NCBI GenBank assembly: GCA_030068075.1
Contig: CM057844.1
Location: forward strand, 2,790,001-2,854,000
Reading direction: 5' to 3'
From: Paguma larvata
Lineage: Eukaryota > Chordata > Mammalia > Carnivora > Viverridae
Length of the DNA stretch: 64,000 nucleotides
Below, in pieces: positions 1 to 10,403 of this stretch; the stretch's first letter is position 1, and each line of letters opens with the position of its first letter. A program made the position numbers and the translations under genes. The notes beneath the pieces were generated by a model. It was not told the origin of the DNA. It ran no database searches and was given only the letters and a program-made list of their open reading frames with translations.

Positions 1-600
1 TGCTCTGTTTGGGTGACGCAGCCCTCGGGGTGGCAGCGTCTAAGCTGAGCGTGCAGAGTCCTTAGCCAGGTGCTTGACATCCTCCCCATCTCCACCGCGC
101 CCGCCTGCCCCTGTGATCCTCTGGAAGACCTGCAAGGTCTGTCCCATCATTAAACTCATTTCATAGAAGCGGAACCTGAAGCTCCCAAAGGCGTCGCTGT
201 GAGTTCCTGGTCTACCCGGGTTCCAGTCGCCCCCTCCCTGCACTCCGCGCAATCGCAAATCCCAGGATCTTTTCAGTGAGATTTCGGTGGGGTGGGGGTG
301 GGGTGGGCGCCAGGAACAGAGATGCACACGCAGAAGAGGAGAGATGCCACGAAAGAAGGCCAGTCTCTGTGTCCGGTGCTCATTGCGCGGAGCCGCGCCG
401 ACACAGGTAACTAGCCCCAGAGCCAGACGCCGCAAAAACCGATGCCAAGCTGGCTGACTTCTGAGGCATCTCCACTGAGGTGTCTGAAATGTGCCCGGAG
501 AAGGGTGCTCGGGAACTGTCGGTGTTCCAAGCTAGATTCCCTTCCCCCCACCCCCAAACTCCAGAGCCTCGCGTTGAAACCCCTGTGTGGGATGATTCTG
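1..600. promoter_or_regulatory. CpG-island-like edge, truncated by window start
   Basis: I count about 28 CpG dinucleotides in the first 450 bases and about five more by 600, far denser than anywhere else in the window. They include clusters such as ACCGCGCCCGCC near 95 and GCGCGGAGCCGCGCCGAC near 386-401. CpG survival in a mammalian genome usually marks an unmethylated promoter or first exon. A good donor match, CAG|GTAACT, lies at 404-412 on the plus strand. No convincing coding exon is visible; the minus-strand open frame at 40-435 has no recognisable domain. The island probably continues beyond the left edge, so direction of transcription is undecided. Confidence 0.45.
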
Positions 601-1714
601 GTCTACAGTCTGGGTCTGGGGACCCAGCAGACAGCCCCGCAACCCTGGCTCTACTAGTCAGGCACAGGGCACAGCAGAATTAGTGAAGTGGGGATTTATC
701 TTGGAATATTATCGGCAGGGAAATGCTGGCCCTTTAGAACCCCACCTTTGCAGGGCAGTGGCCTCCTTGAGCCTCCCTTCTGCAGACTCCTAAAAAGTCT
801 TTGATGCATCCGGAACTGGCTACCCTGAGCCAGAGGTGGAGTCCCATCTCCTATGCTGGATGGTTGGAGCAGCTGTGGAGGGGAGGGTGTCAGGATGATT
901 AAGGCCAGCTGGGCGTGACCTTTAGGAGGCCCTGGAGGCTTCTGACTACTAATCCTCCAGGATTTGGGGAGGAGGAGAGGGACAGGTGAGCAGCCCCCAT
1001 GCAACATAGTGGCTGAATCTAATCTCTGTCCCCAGTTTCTGCCACCCAAATAGTTCCTTTAAAAGATTTGTCTTAAAAAATAATAAAAATAAAAGATTTG
1101 TCTTAGCAACCCTCCTCCCCTTTCTGGACACTCCTTAAATTGGTCTGTCCTTTCCTCTGCTCTCATTTTCCTCATTGTCTCTAAGGGAGAGATTCTTACG
1201 GGGAAAGAGATGGTGCCTTTGTCATTCTAGACGGTGCAGGTGTTTGGGAGGGATGAGGGAAACCCCTGATTTGGGTGGGTGGAGAAGTATAGAGGCTTTT
1301 CATTTTAGTCTTGGACTCTGGGGGAAATCTTTAAATGACTCCCCCTCGAGGCCCAATAAGGAAGGTGTCCCAGAACTGTTCTGCATGCCTGGACACCCCT
1401 CTACGGCGTTCTCTCTTTCCATTTAATACCCAGCCTCCTCCCATCTCTGAAAAATGTATTTCCTATTGTCTTACCTCATGTGTGAGCCTCTGGGATCTTT
1501 TCCACCTCTACTTTAGAGAGTTTTTCTCCTAACCTTTCCTGGCTCTGCCTCCTCTCCCCTCATACAGACATACACCTCACAGCAAATTAAGCTAGCATTT
1601 AGTAAGGTAAATATGTATTGCTGTTTTCTGTGGTTTGTCTACATTATGAGTGTGATGCATGTAGCGTTCGGGACACCCAAACCCAGCATTTCTGGAGTCT
1701 GGAAGGCAGGGAGA
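601..1714. other. Unique non-coding DNA
   Basis: CpG density falls quickly after about 600 and the sequence becomes ordinary intron-like or intergenic DNA. Short open frames on both strands overlap one another and show no domain. A small direct repeat around an A-rich spacer at 1061-1105 is listed separately. Confidence 0.6.
1061..1105 (+). repeat. 15-bp direct repeat flanking a poly(A)-like 15-mer
   Basis: The 15-mer AAAAGATTTGTCTTA occurs at 1061-1075 and again at 1091-1105, separated by 15 bases of A-rich sequence (AAAAATAATAAAAAT). The first copy is preceded by TTT, giving the TT|AAAA context cut by the L1 endonuclease. This looks like a retrotransposition event that left little more than a tail, bounded by its target-site duplication. 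Confidence 0.55.
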
Positions 1715-1750
1715 CAGATCATTCATTCATTCATTCATTCAACAAACGTT
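1715..1750 (+). repeat. (ATTC)n microsatellite
   Basis: About five to six ATTC units are followed by CAACAAACGTTAGTGG. The 'ATTCATTCAACAAA' arrangement is typical of the start of an old mammalian interspersed repeat, but too little is preserved to name it. Confidence 0.6.
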
Positions 1751-1977
1751 AGTGGAGAATACGGGTCCACTGCAGCATCATTGTAATGGTAAAACCTCAT
1801 GGACTAGAAGAAAAGGAGGTTGGGAAATTCAGGTCTGATATGGAGGTTCTTCCTCCAAGTCAAGAAGGTCATGAGGCTGAGTTACTGGACTTGTGTTTGA
1901 GCTGCCAATCTGAGGAGGAAGGTAATTCAAGGTAATTTTTGAATGACAGACGTTTTGGGAGGCAGCATAACATAATG

Positions 1978-2180
1978 TGACTACTTTGATCTGAGTCCCA
2001 GCTCATTGCCTGCCAGGTATGTGACCTTGGGCAAGCTACTCAACCTCTCTGTTTCTCTACTTCTTCCCTTGTAAAGTGGCCTTAATCCTATCACAGATGG
2101 GCTGTTGCAGGGACTGAACAGGTTGACGTATGTGAAGCAGTTACAACAGAGTCTGGCTCCAATAAACACTATATGTTTAT
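1978..2180 (-). mobile_element. MIR SINE
   Basis: The plus strand reads as a reverse-complement MIR: 'TGTGACCTTGGGCAAGCTAC' core, then the CTCTGTTTCTCTAC segment, then a degraded continuation to GAACAGGTTGACGTATGTGAAG. Divergence is high, as expected of a repeat older than the placental radiation. The open frame running through it is not a gene. Confidence 0.75.
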
Positions 2181-2459
2181 TATTATTAATACTCCAACGG
2201 AAGTCTCTGGTGCTTGGTAATTCAAAGCTCCTGGGCACATCTGGTTTTTCTGACATTAAGCAGATGACCCCTCTGTCAGCATCGGTGAACGGGAAGGTGC
2301 AGGCATCACTCATGGAACACGTGTGCTGCTTGGGTGTCAAAAGCCAGGTACAGACCCTGCTAAGGTAAGGCCGGTGAAGAGAAGATCCCACCCCTCGCCT
2401 CAGCTTCTGGGAACTCACTTCCCTGACAGCCAACCACTCTCTGCTGTAGGTTGGCACCC

Positions 2460-2590
2460 CTTTGAAAATTCACAACCACAGATGCCTGGGCCCCATTCCT
2501 ACACACTCTGAGTCATTTGGTTTCAAGGGGGACTGAGGCATTTGAATGATTTAAAAGCTCTCCAGATAATTCTAAAATGTATTGATGCAT
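2460..2590 (+). mobile_element. MER5A-like hAT fossil fragment
   Basis: The segment contains the MER5A-style order of blocks: a GCCTGGGCCCCATTCCTACA block, an internal CTGAGTCATTTGG block and a GCTCTCCAGATAATTCTAA block. Both terminal inverted repeats are missing or unrecognisable. It is probably a non-autonomous hAT transposon relic. Confidence 0.45.
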
Positions 2591-3515
2591 GGCTCAATTA
2601 AATGGAATCATAAAAGGCAAGCGGCCGAGGGCCACAGTGTGTGGAAATCACTGGGCCTTCAGGGAGTCTGAAGGGACAGGCTAAAAGAAACATCCAGGAA
2701 AGCAAACAGAGACCCCTCCACACAGAGAAACAGAGAGCTCAACTGAGGTGAAGGACAACCGGGGACCCCAAGTGGGAAGAGGCTGGGGCGGTTGGTTGTC
2801 TCCGTTGCTGTCCTCTCCCAAAGCACTAAACATGCCACTGAAGGGGACCAGTCCCATTTCTACACAGGGAGAGAAAACAGAGTGCAACATTCATGCTGAG
2901 TAAAAGCGGGGGGGACAAAGTGCATTTATAAGCTGTTTTTCAGCTCACCTGTCCCTTTGCTGTAGGATGTATGTATGAGGGGCCTATTTTGGGTCTGTTG
3001 ATTCAATGTCTGGCTGTCAGGCCCAAATTGCTCACCTGTACATAGTTAAAAGCAGCGAAGGGCTGGGTCTGGGCTGGGTTTGAGGGTCCTTCTCTCTCCT
3101 CCAGGTGGCAACAGGGCCACCTGTGAGTATGACTGGCCTGGCTGCTGGAGGGCTCCTGGAATTTCCCAGGATGAGTGACAGCCAAGAGGGTGGAGCAGGG
3201 ACCTCACAGCCCCTCCTTGAGCCAGGGGGGAAGGCTCCTTTGTGGGCAATGTGAATACCCCATCTATTTTCACACTTCAGATGTGCTCTCCTGGCTGGGA
3301 GTCATCCGGCCTTCAAGCGTCTGGACGGCAGGTCTGCGAGAACAGCTTCTTCTGCAAATAGCAGTGCACCTCAAAGAGAATTGACCTTCAGCAGCATGAG
3401 GACTGTCGTCCAGAGAGCCACTTCTGTCACCTGCTGATTAGAAAATCATCTGAAGTGCTCTCAGCATCTCGGCTGAGCTCTGATAGCTTCTACTGAGCAT
3501 ATAAAAGCATAATTT
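2591..3515. other. Unique non-coding DNA
   Basis: No repeat family or exon is recognised. Overlapping minus-strand frames of 60-75 codons at 2681-3273 and a plus frame at 3175-3384 share the same DNA, which argues against any of them being coding. Confidence 0.55.
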
Positions 3516-3625
3516 ACCACAGGCTGAGTGCATGGCACTGTCAGAAATGATTTACATAATCGTCTCTTCATCAGATTCCCATCTAAACTCTAGTGATATG
3601 TGGACAATGTGATGATAATACATCC
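3516..3625 (+). mobile_element. Possible MIR fragment
   Basis: 'GAGTGCATGGCACTGTCAG' followed by 'GATTTACATAATCGTCTC' resembles the MIR core ('tgccaggcactgtgctaggcgctttacatacattatctc'). It is short and very diverged. Confidence 0.35.
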
Positions 3626-4009
3626 TGCTCCACCCCGAAGACATTAAATATGAGGGCAAGGAATTCCTTTAAGAATTTATTACTTATTAAATGATTTTCT
3701 CAAAAGAAAGTAAGCCTGAAATCATATTAGCTAAGCAGAAAGTTGCCATAAGAAGGGCACAAGTCTGGGTGAGGAACAACGTTTATGCAATATCCAGGCG
3801 ATATGTCCAGACTCTGCTGTCAACTGTTTGGATTGAGGAAATTAAGCACCTTGAGCACTGTTCTGTTGTCTGGGAGTTGTTTCCCACTGTCCCAGCATCC
3901 TGGACTCATCTGTCTGCAAGTAGAAGAGAATGAGCTGGAAGAAAAAAAACATGGGTTTCATTCAGGACGCTTTGCTCATGACAGGTGTGAGTGTGGGCAG
4001 CTCGTTTAG
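3626..4009. other. Unique non-coding DNA
   Basis: Nothing recognised. Open frames of 74-80 codons near 3691-4009 overlap in two frames without domain content. Confidence 0.55.
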
Positions 4010-4176
4010 AGCATTGTAACTTCAAGAGGGCCCAGGACCAGCAGCAGCCACACTATCTATTAGAAGCGCACATCCTAGGTCTAGGGAATCGCAAACACAG
4101 AAGGTGGAGACCAGCCACAGTGTACACCAGCCCTCTAGGGGACTGTGATGTCCCTCAAGTCTGAGAGCCACTGGCA
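4010..4176 (-). mobile_element. MER5A-like hAT fossil
   Basis: The block order (AGCAGCAGCCACACTATC, then AAGCGCACATCCTAGG, then GTCTGAGAGCCACTGGC) matches a reverse-oriented MER5A ending in the inverted repeat 'gagaaccactg'. Heavily diverged. Confidence 0.45.
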
Positions 4177-4261
4177 TAGCCTTCTGAGCCTCACTTTCTT
4201 GTGTTTCCAGAGTGGTGAACCAGTATCAGGAAAGATCATTTGTCATGAATGCTCTGAAATC

Positions 4262-4545
4262 TCTAGACTACCTTGGCCACATGGCTCCTGAAGACCTGAA
4301 GTGTAGAGGTGTGCTAAGTGTAAAAGACATAGCAGATCTCAAAGACTGAGGGTGAACAAAAGAATGTAAAACATCACATTAATATTTTTTGTACTGATTA
4401 AGTGTTGAAATGATAATATTTTGGATATGGAGTAAAATCAACCATATTATAAAAATGAATTTTACCTGTTTCTTTTACCTTTTTTAATGCGACTATTGGA
4501 AACTGTAAGTTACATTTGTGTCTCACATTATATTTCTCCAGCATT
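4262..4545 (-). mobile_element. Ancient MER-type DNA transposon copy
   Basis: The order 'GGCCACATGGCTCCTGAAG', 'GTGCTAAGTGTAAAAGAC', 'CAAAGACTGAGGGTGAAC', 'GATAATATTTTGGATATGG', 'CCTGTTTCTTTTACC', 'TAATGCGACTATTGG' matches a common eutherian repeat, probably a non-autonomous DNA transposon, that ends in a 'tattggacagcgc' terminus. A second copy is at 17418-17740. I do not assign a subfamily. Confidence 0.6.
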
Positions 4546-4589
4546 AGAACCCTACTAGATGTCACAGCAGTGCTATTCCTGCATGGTCT

Positions 4590-4745
4590 AGTGACTCATG
4601 TAGCTCTTTGAATTAAACTCGGAAAAAAATTCAATTCAATACCTTAGTCACACTAACTATATTTCAAGTGCTCAATAGTCATTTGTGGCCACCATACAGA
4701 ACAGTGGAAATCTAGAACATTCCATTGTCATAGAAAGTATAGCAT
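4590..4745 (+). mobile_element. Related ancient MER-type fragment
   Basis: 'TTTCAAGTGCTCAATAGTC', 'GTGGCCACCATACAGAACAG' and 'CATTCCATTGTCATAGAAAG' are recognisable blocks of the same broad family as the neighbour at 4262-4545, in the opposite orientation. It probably represents a separate insertion. Confidence 0.55.
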
Positions 4746-4914
4746 TAGAATTTAAGCGTAGGGTCTTTAGGCCCCAGAATTCCAGTCCAGCTTTGACAAG
4801 GTTTCAGCCACTGTTGTATGCCTCCCAAACACCACTGCCTCCTCTACTTTATGGGTAGATCTCTGATTTTGCTTAGGACTTCAACTTTAAATGCACTCAG
4901 CTGCTCAAGTTGGC

Positions 4915-5285
4915 TCCCTCCCCAGAATCTGTGATTTCTTTGGGGGTGGGCATATGTCCTATCTCTAGCCAAAGAGATATGAGGATACATTATTGAAGTT
5001 GCAGGAACAACTTTTGGGAAAGTTTTGGCTATTGTCTGGCAGTGATATAATGCTTGGAGGGGCCGCAGCCACTTTGTGACTATGAAGTGAAAAGCTTATC
5101 CAATGTAAGAGTCAGTATGTTGAAGATGGTAGGGCAGGAAGCAGGAAAGAACCAGGGTAGCAGCGAGAGCCAATGAGACAGCTAACTCTGGACCTGCTCT
5201 CTCTGAACTTCTTTTCATGTGAAATAATGCACATTCTTGTTCTTTTAGTGCTCTCAGATGTATATTCTGTTGCTTACAACTGGAA
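4915..5285 (+). mobile_element. MaLR (MLT1-type) LTR, solitary
   Basis: Blocks typical of old ERVL-MaLR solo LTRs appear in order: CATATGTCCTATCTCTAGCC, TTTTGGGAAAGTTTTGGC, 'TGATATAATGCTTGGAGGGG', 'CGCAGCCACTTTGTGACTAT', and a terminal CTCTGAACTTCTTTTCATGTG followed by an AATAATGC polyadenylation-type motif. No coding interior is present. Confidence 0.55.
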
Positions 5286-5294
5286 ACATTCTAG

Positions 5295-5545
5295 CCCATC
5301 ATCCTTGGGCCAGTCACTGACCTTTCTAAGCCTGTGTTTCTTGTTTCCAGGATACTAACACAAGAGTTCTTACCTCATCATATGAGATAATGGGATAATA
5401 ATGTTAGCAGGCATTATGTCACACTTACAAGGTACCAGACTCTATACAAAACAGTGGACTCATGTTACATACATAAAATACTTAGCATGGCATCCTGCAC
5501 CTAATATATCCTCAGCACTTACCATTGTCATTGGTGATTAATTCA
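5295..5545 (-). mobile_element. MIR SINE
   Basis: Reverse-oriented MIR: 'CTTGGGCCAGTCACTGACC', 'AAGCCTGTGTTTC', then 'ATATGAGATAATGGGATAAT' and a 3' section ending near 'CTCAGCACTTACCATTGTCA'. The second half may be a separate MIR fragment. Confidence 0.6.
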
Positions 5546-6608
5546 GACATTCTGTTCCTAGACCTGTTATTTACTGTGGGAAGAAGTAGCTTTTCTGGTT
5601 TTTCTCCCACCTTCCAGAAGGATTAGAGAAACATTTGAAAAATGTTTTTGCTCCATGGCCATTTTTGGAAATTCAAATCCTCTCTCAATTGATTGACAAA
5701 AGAATCAATACATGGAAAACTACCTTCCCGTATTCAGGTAATAATGTGTATATTTAAAATAGACTCATAATAAAAGTTCCTGCAAATCTATTTGGAAGCT
5801 AAAAGAACTCATTGTAAGAAAGATCTTAGATAGGAATGGGGTTTTGCTTTTTTGGTACACCACACATTGTCTTGTGCAGAATTAGCATCTCAATCAGTCA
5901 TCTGGTTCTTAATGCTTTGTTAAGAACTATGAAGGTTTGAAGATTTACCGTACTTGAAAACTAACCAGTTAGCTTATCACAGTCTCATGGAAGGTGGCTC
6001 AAGTCCTGGGTCAGAGACAAGGACTTTATCTCTCAGAGCTCAGCAGGAGCATGAGTTTCCTGTTTATATCACTCTGCTTTGTCTTTCTTGAACCCGCCTC
6101 CAGCCCCTCGCTCATGAAGATGACAGGGAGGTGGGCCCAGGTGTAAACACAGAGGGTTTACATCAGAGCTGAAGAGTTCTGAGTTTAAGAAATCTTAATC
6201 TTGTAGAGTAGTAGCAAACCTGACTCACCATTGCTCCAGAAGGAAATACAATCTTTAGTATCCTGATCAGGAAACATATCTGCCCTCTGCCCTAAGGAGA
6301 TGTTATTCCTGTCTTCCAAGGCTTTTGCTATAAAAACTGCCTTGGGAAAATAGTTCAAGACAAAGGTCTGGGTGCACAGGATGTGCAGAGGTGAGATGAG
6401 TTATCTCCCAAAACTTTGCTCATTGCATGGGGGAGTGGAGATCCCATAGTGTCTCGCCTCTACCACTCTCTCCATGCACGCCCTGTTAGCATCTAGCAGA
6501 GATGCTTGCTGTTGTGTGTGGCTCCAAGCTGCCCCTCATCCCCAAATTTTACCTTTTGGTGACCCATCACTTTCCGAATAATTCTCAGTGGTCCCCAATC
6601 AGATTACT
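5546..6608. other. Unique AT-rich non-coding DNA
   Basis: No repeat, exon or RNA gene recognised. The stretch lacks long open frames. Confidence 0.55.
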
Positions 6609-6621
6609 AAGGAAGTAATTT

Positions 6622-6831
6622 TTTTAATTTTTTTTAACGTTTATTTATTTCTGAGAGACAGAGAAACAGTACGAGCAGGGGAAGGGCACAGAGAGAGGGA
6701 GACACAGAGTCTGAAGCAGGCTCCAGGCTCTGAGCCATTAGCACAGAGCCCGATGTGAACTCAGAGAATGTGAGATCATGACCTGAGCCGAAGTTGGCCG
6801 CCCAACCAACTAAGCCACCCAGGCGCCCCCC
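6622..6831 (-). mobile_element. SINEC (Can-SINE), minus
   Basis: A full-length felid-type tRNA-derived SINE in reverse orientation. It runs from the T-rich arm (TTTAACGTTTATTTATTTCT), through the GAGAGACAGAG and GAAGCAGGCTCCAGGCTCTG blocks, to the tRNA-like head ending in AAGCCACCCAGGCGCCCC. The TSD is AAGGAAGTAATTT at 6609-6621 and AAGGAAGTGAATTT at 6832-6845, a one-base difference. Confidence 0.93.
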
Positions 6832-6845
6832 AAGGAAGTGAATTT

Positions 6846-7706
6846 GATTGGTCTAGCTTGAGTGCAGTGTCCTGTCAGGGTCTCTGAGCTGTGGCCAACA
6901 GGTAAGGTCAGTTGGCACCAACACTTTGCCACCAACTGTGGGTGGGCAGAAGGGGCATATTTACGTAGGGTAAGGGCAGGGAGACAGCTTAGTAAAGACT
7001 CATCCAAGGAACATTTATTGCATAACTGGTGTTATTGTCATTAGCAGCAGCCTCTTTAGAAGTTTTATAAATCACTTATATTAAAAAGAGTCGTTAAACA
7101 TGACTCAAATAACTTCAGCAGAAAACAGTTACCATAATAAAGTCATTTAATTACACAGTCTGCATATTCTGAATATTCAAAAAATTGGATTGCGCCGCCC
7201 TGCTGTGCGTGTTCAGTGCAATGCTTGGCAGCTCTTTTTGTTGCTGATGGCTTGCTGGGTTTATGCTCTTTATAAGGTACCAGAATCATTTGTATTGCCA
7301 CTCAAATGTGCTGTTTATGTAAATCCTACTTCAAAAAAACAGAAAAGCAATTGCAAAACCAATCCAACAGCCAGAGCAAAGGTAGCCCATTGAAAAGGGA
7401 TTACCTGGGAAAAGCACTGGAGTTCTGGAAAGCAGAAGTCAGTCTCAACAAGATGAGAATTAGTGAGAAGCTGTCCTACCAGGCTTCTCTCTGTCCTGTT
7501 TTGCTGAATGTGAATGGAGGGGTCAGAAAGGACAATTGAATTCTCTTCTTCACAGCCTTTCTTCTTTGTATCTTCGTCAGTGGACCCCTTCCAGTTTCCT
7601 CATCACTGGCCTCACAAAAATCTAAGCTCTGAGATTGTGAATATGTACTTTAGTGTTGAATGAATTTTTCATCCTGCATCATCCTCCATGGGCTTACCTA
7701 CATTTT
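6846..7706. other. Unique non-coding DNA
   Basis: No repeat or exon recognised. Frames of 60-77 codons at 6862-7044 and 7190-7539 overlap and lack domains. Confidence 0.55.
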
Positions 7707-7724
7707 AATTATTCTCTCATAATG

Positions 7725-7891
7725 GGGAGGGAGAAAAAACATAAGAGACTCTCAAAGACTAAGAACAAACTGAGGGTGAGGGCGGTGTGGGAGGGGGGAG
7801 AGTGGGTGACAGGCATTGAAGAGGGCACTTGTTGGGATGAGCACTGGGTGTTATATGGAAACCAGTTTGAAAATAAATTATTTAAAAATAT
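7725..7891 (+). mobile_element. LINE-1 3' end, 5'-truncated
   Basis: Only the carnivore L1 3' UTR is present: AACATAAGAGACTCTCAAAG, a GGGAGGGGGGAGAGTG tract, 'GGATGAGCACTGGGTGTTAT' and a 'AAATAAATTATTTAAAAATA' tail. The TSD is 18 bp with one mismatch: AATTATTCTCTCATAATG at 7707-7724 and AATTATTCTCTCTTAATG at 7892-7909. A clean 167-bp insertion. Confidence 0.92.
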
Positions 7892-7909
7892 AATTATTCT
7901 CTCTTAATG

Positions 7910-8428
7910 AAATGAAAGAGCCATCCAAAGAGAGAAGCCCAATTGAAGACTGTTCAAGACAAGTCAGAGGGTAAGAAAGAGTCAATTTTGCACGCTCAGT
8001 TAGCACTGGTCTCTAGTTTAGAAAATGTCAATGACCAACATTTAACAGGCAAGTTTGAGGTGAGGGGAGTGGACTGATTTTCTCTGCCTTTGGAAGTACT
8101 TGAACCCATCCGCTTCCCTGCCTCGTATCCTGTAATCAGAAAGGCCTCACCCTTACCTATTTGCTAACCACTTCCCAGGCTTTGGGAATGCTTGTCCTCG
8201 TGCAGTCCTGCATCAGACACTGAGCACTGAGTCTGCCTTCCTCCAAACACATGTATGAGGAATTTCTTTGTCTTGTTCTTGTCCTTGTCTTTGCACAGAA
8301 AACCCTTATCATACCCCTGCCTGTGGCTTTTCTCTCTTCCTTGACGTGTTGCTCTGGGCCCTCCAGCTTGACTGTAAAACAGCAGCATTCCCCCTCCAAT
8401 GCCCATTGTCTTTCTAGGGCTTAGGTAT
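7910..8428. other. Unique non-coding DNA
   Basis: No clear repeat. Two minus-strand frames of 80 and 105 codons at 8157-8481 overlap each other in different frames and have no domain. Confidence 0.5.
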
Positions 8429-8446
8429 CCATCCATCCATCCATGT
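8429..8446 (+). repeat. (CATC)n microsatellite
   Basis: Short run of CATC units (about four). Confidence 0.8.
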
Positions 8447-8590
8447 TTATTTTTACATGCTCTCGGCATTGAGCTAAGCATTTTGAGAGTTACAGGGATG
8501 AAGACAAAAGTCTGGTGTCTTCTCTTGTGAGCTCACAATCCACTATGGGAGAGAGATAGGCAAGTAAATAAGGTGATCTTCAAATACATG
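8447..8590 (+). mobile_element. Old mammalian repeat, family unresolved
   Basis: 'GCATTGAGCTAAGCATTTTG', 'GAGCTCACAATCCACTATG' and 'GGGAGAGAGATAGGCAAGTA' match a common ancient pattern: an 'increasing size of animal-wide repeat' motif of 'tgtgccaggcactgttctaagtgct ... gagcttacattctagtg ... agacagacaataaa'. I cannot name the family. Confidence 0.4.
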
Positions 8591-9239
8591 CAGGCCAGAC
8601 TGGGGACTGCATTAGGATTTAGGGAGCATGGGCGCCCCCTTAGCTTGCTGGCCCTGGGGCATATTTCATAATGAGAGAGAACTTGAAGACTTGCTCAGAC
8701 TTCTGTAGATCAGAGAAGAAGTAGCTGAGCTGGAGCTAGAAGAGTAGGGGTGGGGAAGCAAACCAGAGACCTCAAGACTGGAGAAGAAGGTTTCCCTCTC
8801 CCATGTGTTTCAGGCCCCCATGGAACCCTGGTTGGTTTTACCTTACAGGAGAACGTTTCTTCTCATCAACTTTGGCAGCTAAGTTACATTCTGGGCAGTG
8901 CCTGACCTGGAGGGCCTTTGAATGTTGACACTGTCTGAACATTTAATATGACTAGTAAAGTGTGCAGGGACCATGTTCAAAGTAAGCAAACATGTATTTA
9001 AAGTTGACGTGTGCACTCTCTTCTCTTCCCTGTCAGCCCTCTAGAAGCTGGGTGGAGTTAGTCTTCAAAGGCAGCATCTGGAACAGCCCCGGGAGATGTG
9101 TTTTTATACCATTAGGAACAATTACACTAGCAAGTTCCAAGTCCTCTGTTTTGCTAACACAATTCATGCCGAAAATCAATATTTGCTGAGTGATCATTGC
9201 ACAGAGCCCCAAGACAGGAGCTATCACTTTCCAGGGGAA
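8591..9239. other. Unique non-coding DNA
   Basis: No repeat or exon recognised; small frames at 8992-9227 overlap on both strands. Confidence 0.5.
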
Positions 9240-9407
9240 CAGTGGTTCTCAGAATCAGCTGAGACATGTGGTCAAGTGCAGGCTCAGGGCCCACAGCTGA
9301 CTTGAGAACAATGGGGCGAGGTGGGGAGCTGCGGTCCAGGATCTGAGTTTTTAACACACTCCCCAGATGATTCTAATGAATGCCAAAATTTGAGAACCTT
9401 GTTCCAG
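9240..9407 (+). mobile_element. MER5A hAT fossil
   Basis: Near full-length: it begins with the terminal repeat CAGTGGTTCTCAGAATCAG and ends in ACACTCCCCAGATGATTCTA and 'AATTTGAGAACCTTG', the expected inverted terminal motif 'tttgagaacca'. Confidence 0.65.
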
Positions 9408-9499
9408 AAACTGGGTAAAAGGATCTAGTAAAGAAGACTGGGAATTGCTGTAGCTGATCTGTCTGGAGACCAGGGTATGGTTTATGTAATGCACCTCTA

Positions 9500-9605
9500 A
9501 GATTTTCTGGTAAAAAGCTGGATCCTTGGACCTCTGACTGGATGAATCAGAATCTCTGGAGCTGGAGCTCCAGAGTCTACATATTTTATAAGCACTTCAG
9601 TTACT
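9500..9605 (+). mobile_element. MER5A-like fragment
   Basis: Internal blocks 'GATGAATCAGAATCTCTGG' and 'GAGTCTACATATTTTATAAG' resemble the middle of MER5A ('gaatcagaatctctggggg ... atctgcattttaacaag'). Ends are lost. Confidence 0.45.
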
Positions 9606-9676
9606 TATAACTGAGGAAGGAAGACTTTGGAGCAGACAGCTAGAATGGATTTTCAATTTTCCTAAAGTCATAAATC

Positions 9677-9694
9677 TTTTTTTTTTTTTTTTTT
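9677..9694. repeat. Poly(T) run
   Basis: Eighteen consecutive T residues. No retroposon body adjoins it on either side that I can recognise. Confidence 0.8.
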
Positions 9695-9867
9695 GTCAGA
9701 GTTCATGATTCAAGTGAGGTAATTTTCAAAGCCAGTAGTAAAGGGAAGTAACATGAAATGCTGAAGGTCAATATACTTTGAGATGGTAGCCAAGGACTTC
9801 TCAGAGAGTTGAGTCCCCTGTTTGGGCAGGACACTACTAGCTGTCATCATTCTAAAGAAGTCTAGAC

Positions 9868-10045
9868 TAGTGGTTCTCGAAGTGATGATTGCCTGGAACA
9901 GCAGTGCCAGCACCACCATGAACATTGCTAAAAATGCAAACTCTGCACCCTAGAATCTGAACCATAAACTCAGGCTCTTGGGAAGCTGTGTTTTCATGAG
10001 CCCTCCAGAGGGTTTTGATCATGTTCATGTTTGACAATCAACGCT
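9868..10045 (+). mobile_element. MER5A-like hAT fossil
   Basis: Starts TAGTGGTTCTCGAAGTGATG (terminal repeat), with internal 'AATGCAAACTCTGCACCC' and 'CTTGGGAAGCTGTGTTTTCA'. This is the third MER5A-type relic in under 900 bp. Confidence 0.55.
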
Positions 10046-10390
10046 TTTGACTTTGATGGACAGCTGGGGATTGTCTGGTGAGCATCTCCATGACTCCAGA
10101 TGTGCCTGCTCTCTCGCTGCCTCCTGATAGGATGGGAGATGGAACACTGAGATCTCCTCATCTTCTGCTGCACTACAGAGACACTGGAACAAATTCCCAA
10201 TTCGATGCCCCCATATTTTTATAACCCCCTTTTACCATCTTTGTCAGATTTAAAGTAAACTACTTTTACCACCTTTGTCAAAAGCAAACTTCTCTGTCTT
10301 TTATGAAATAAAAGTGTTGTTTAAAGTCCTAGTAACGTTGTTGGTTAATGTAAAATAAAAAAAAAAAGACTAAGATTTTTGCTTTTAAAA
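10046..10390. other. Unique DNA with a short imperfect duplication
   Basis: Near 10228-10280 the motif TTTTACCAYCTTTGTCA is present twice about 37 bases apart, suggesting a local tandem duplication. Otherwise nothing is recognised. Confidence 0.5.
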
Positions 10391-10403
10391 GTTGGCGGGT
10401 GGA

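Noticed and set aside
2001..2457. 158-codon minus-strand open frame beginning near 2457
   Set aside because: Much of it is a reverse MIR, and a plus frame overlaps it.
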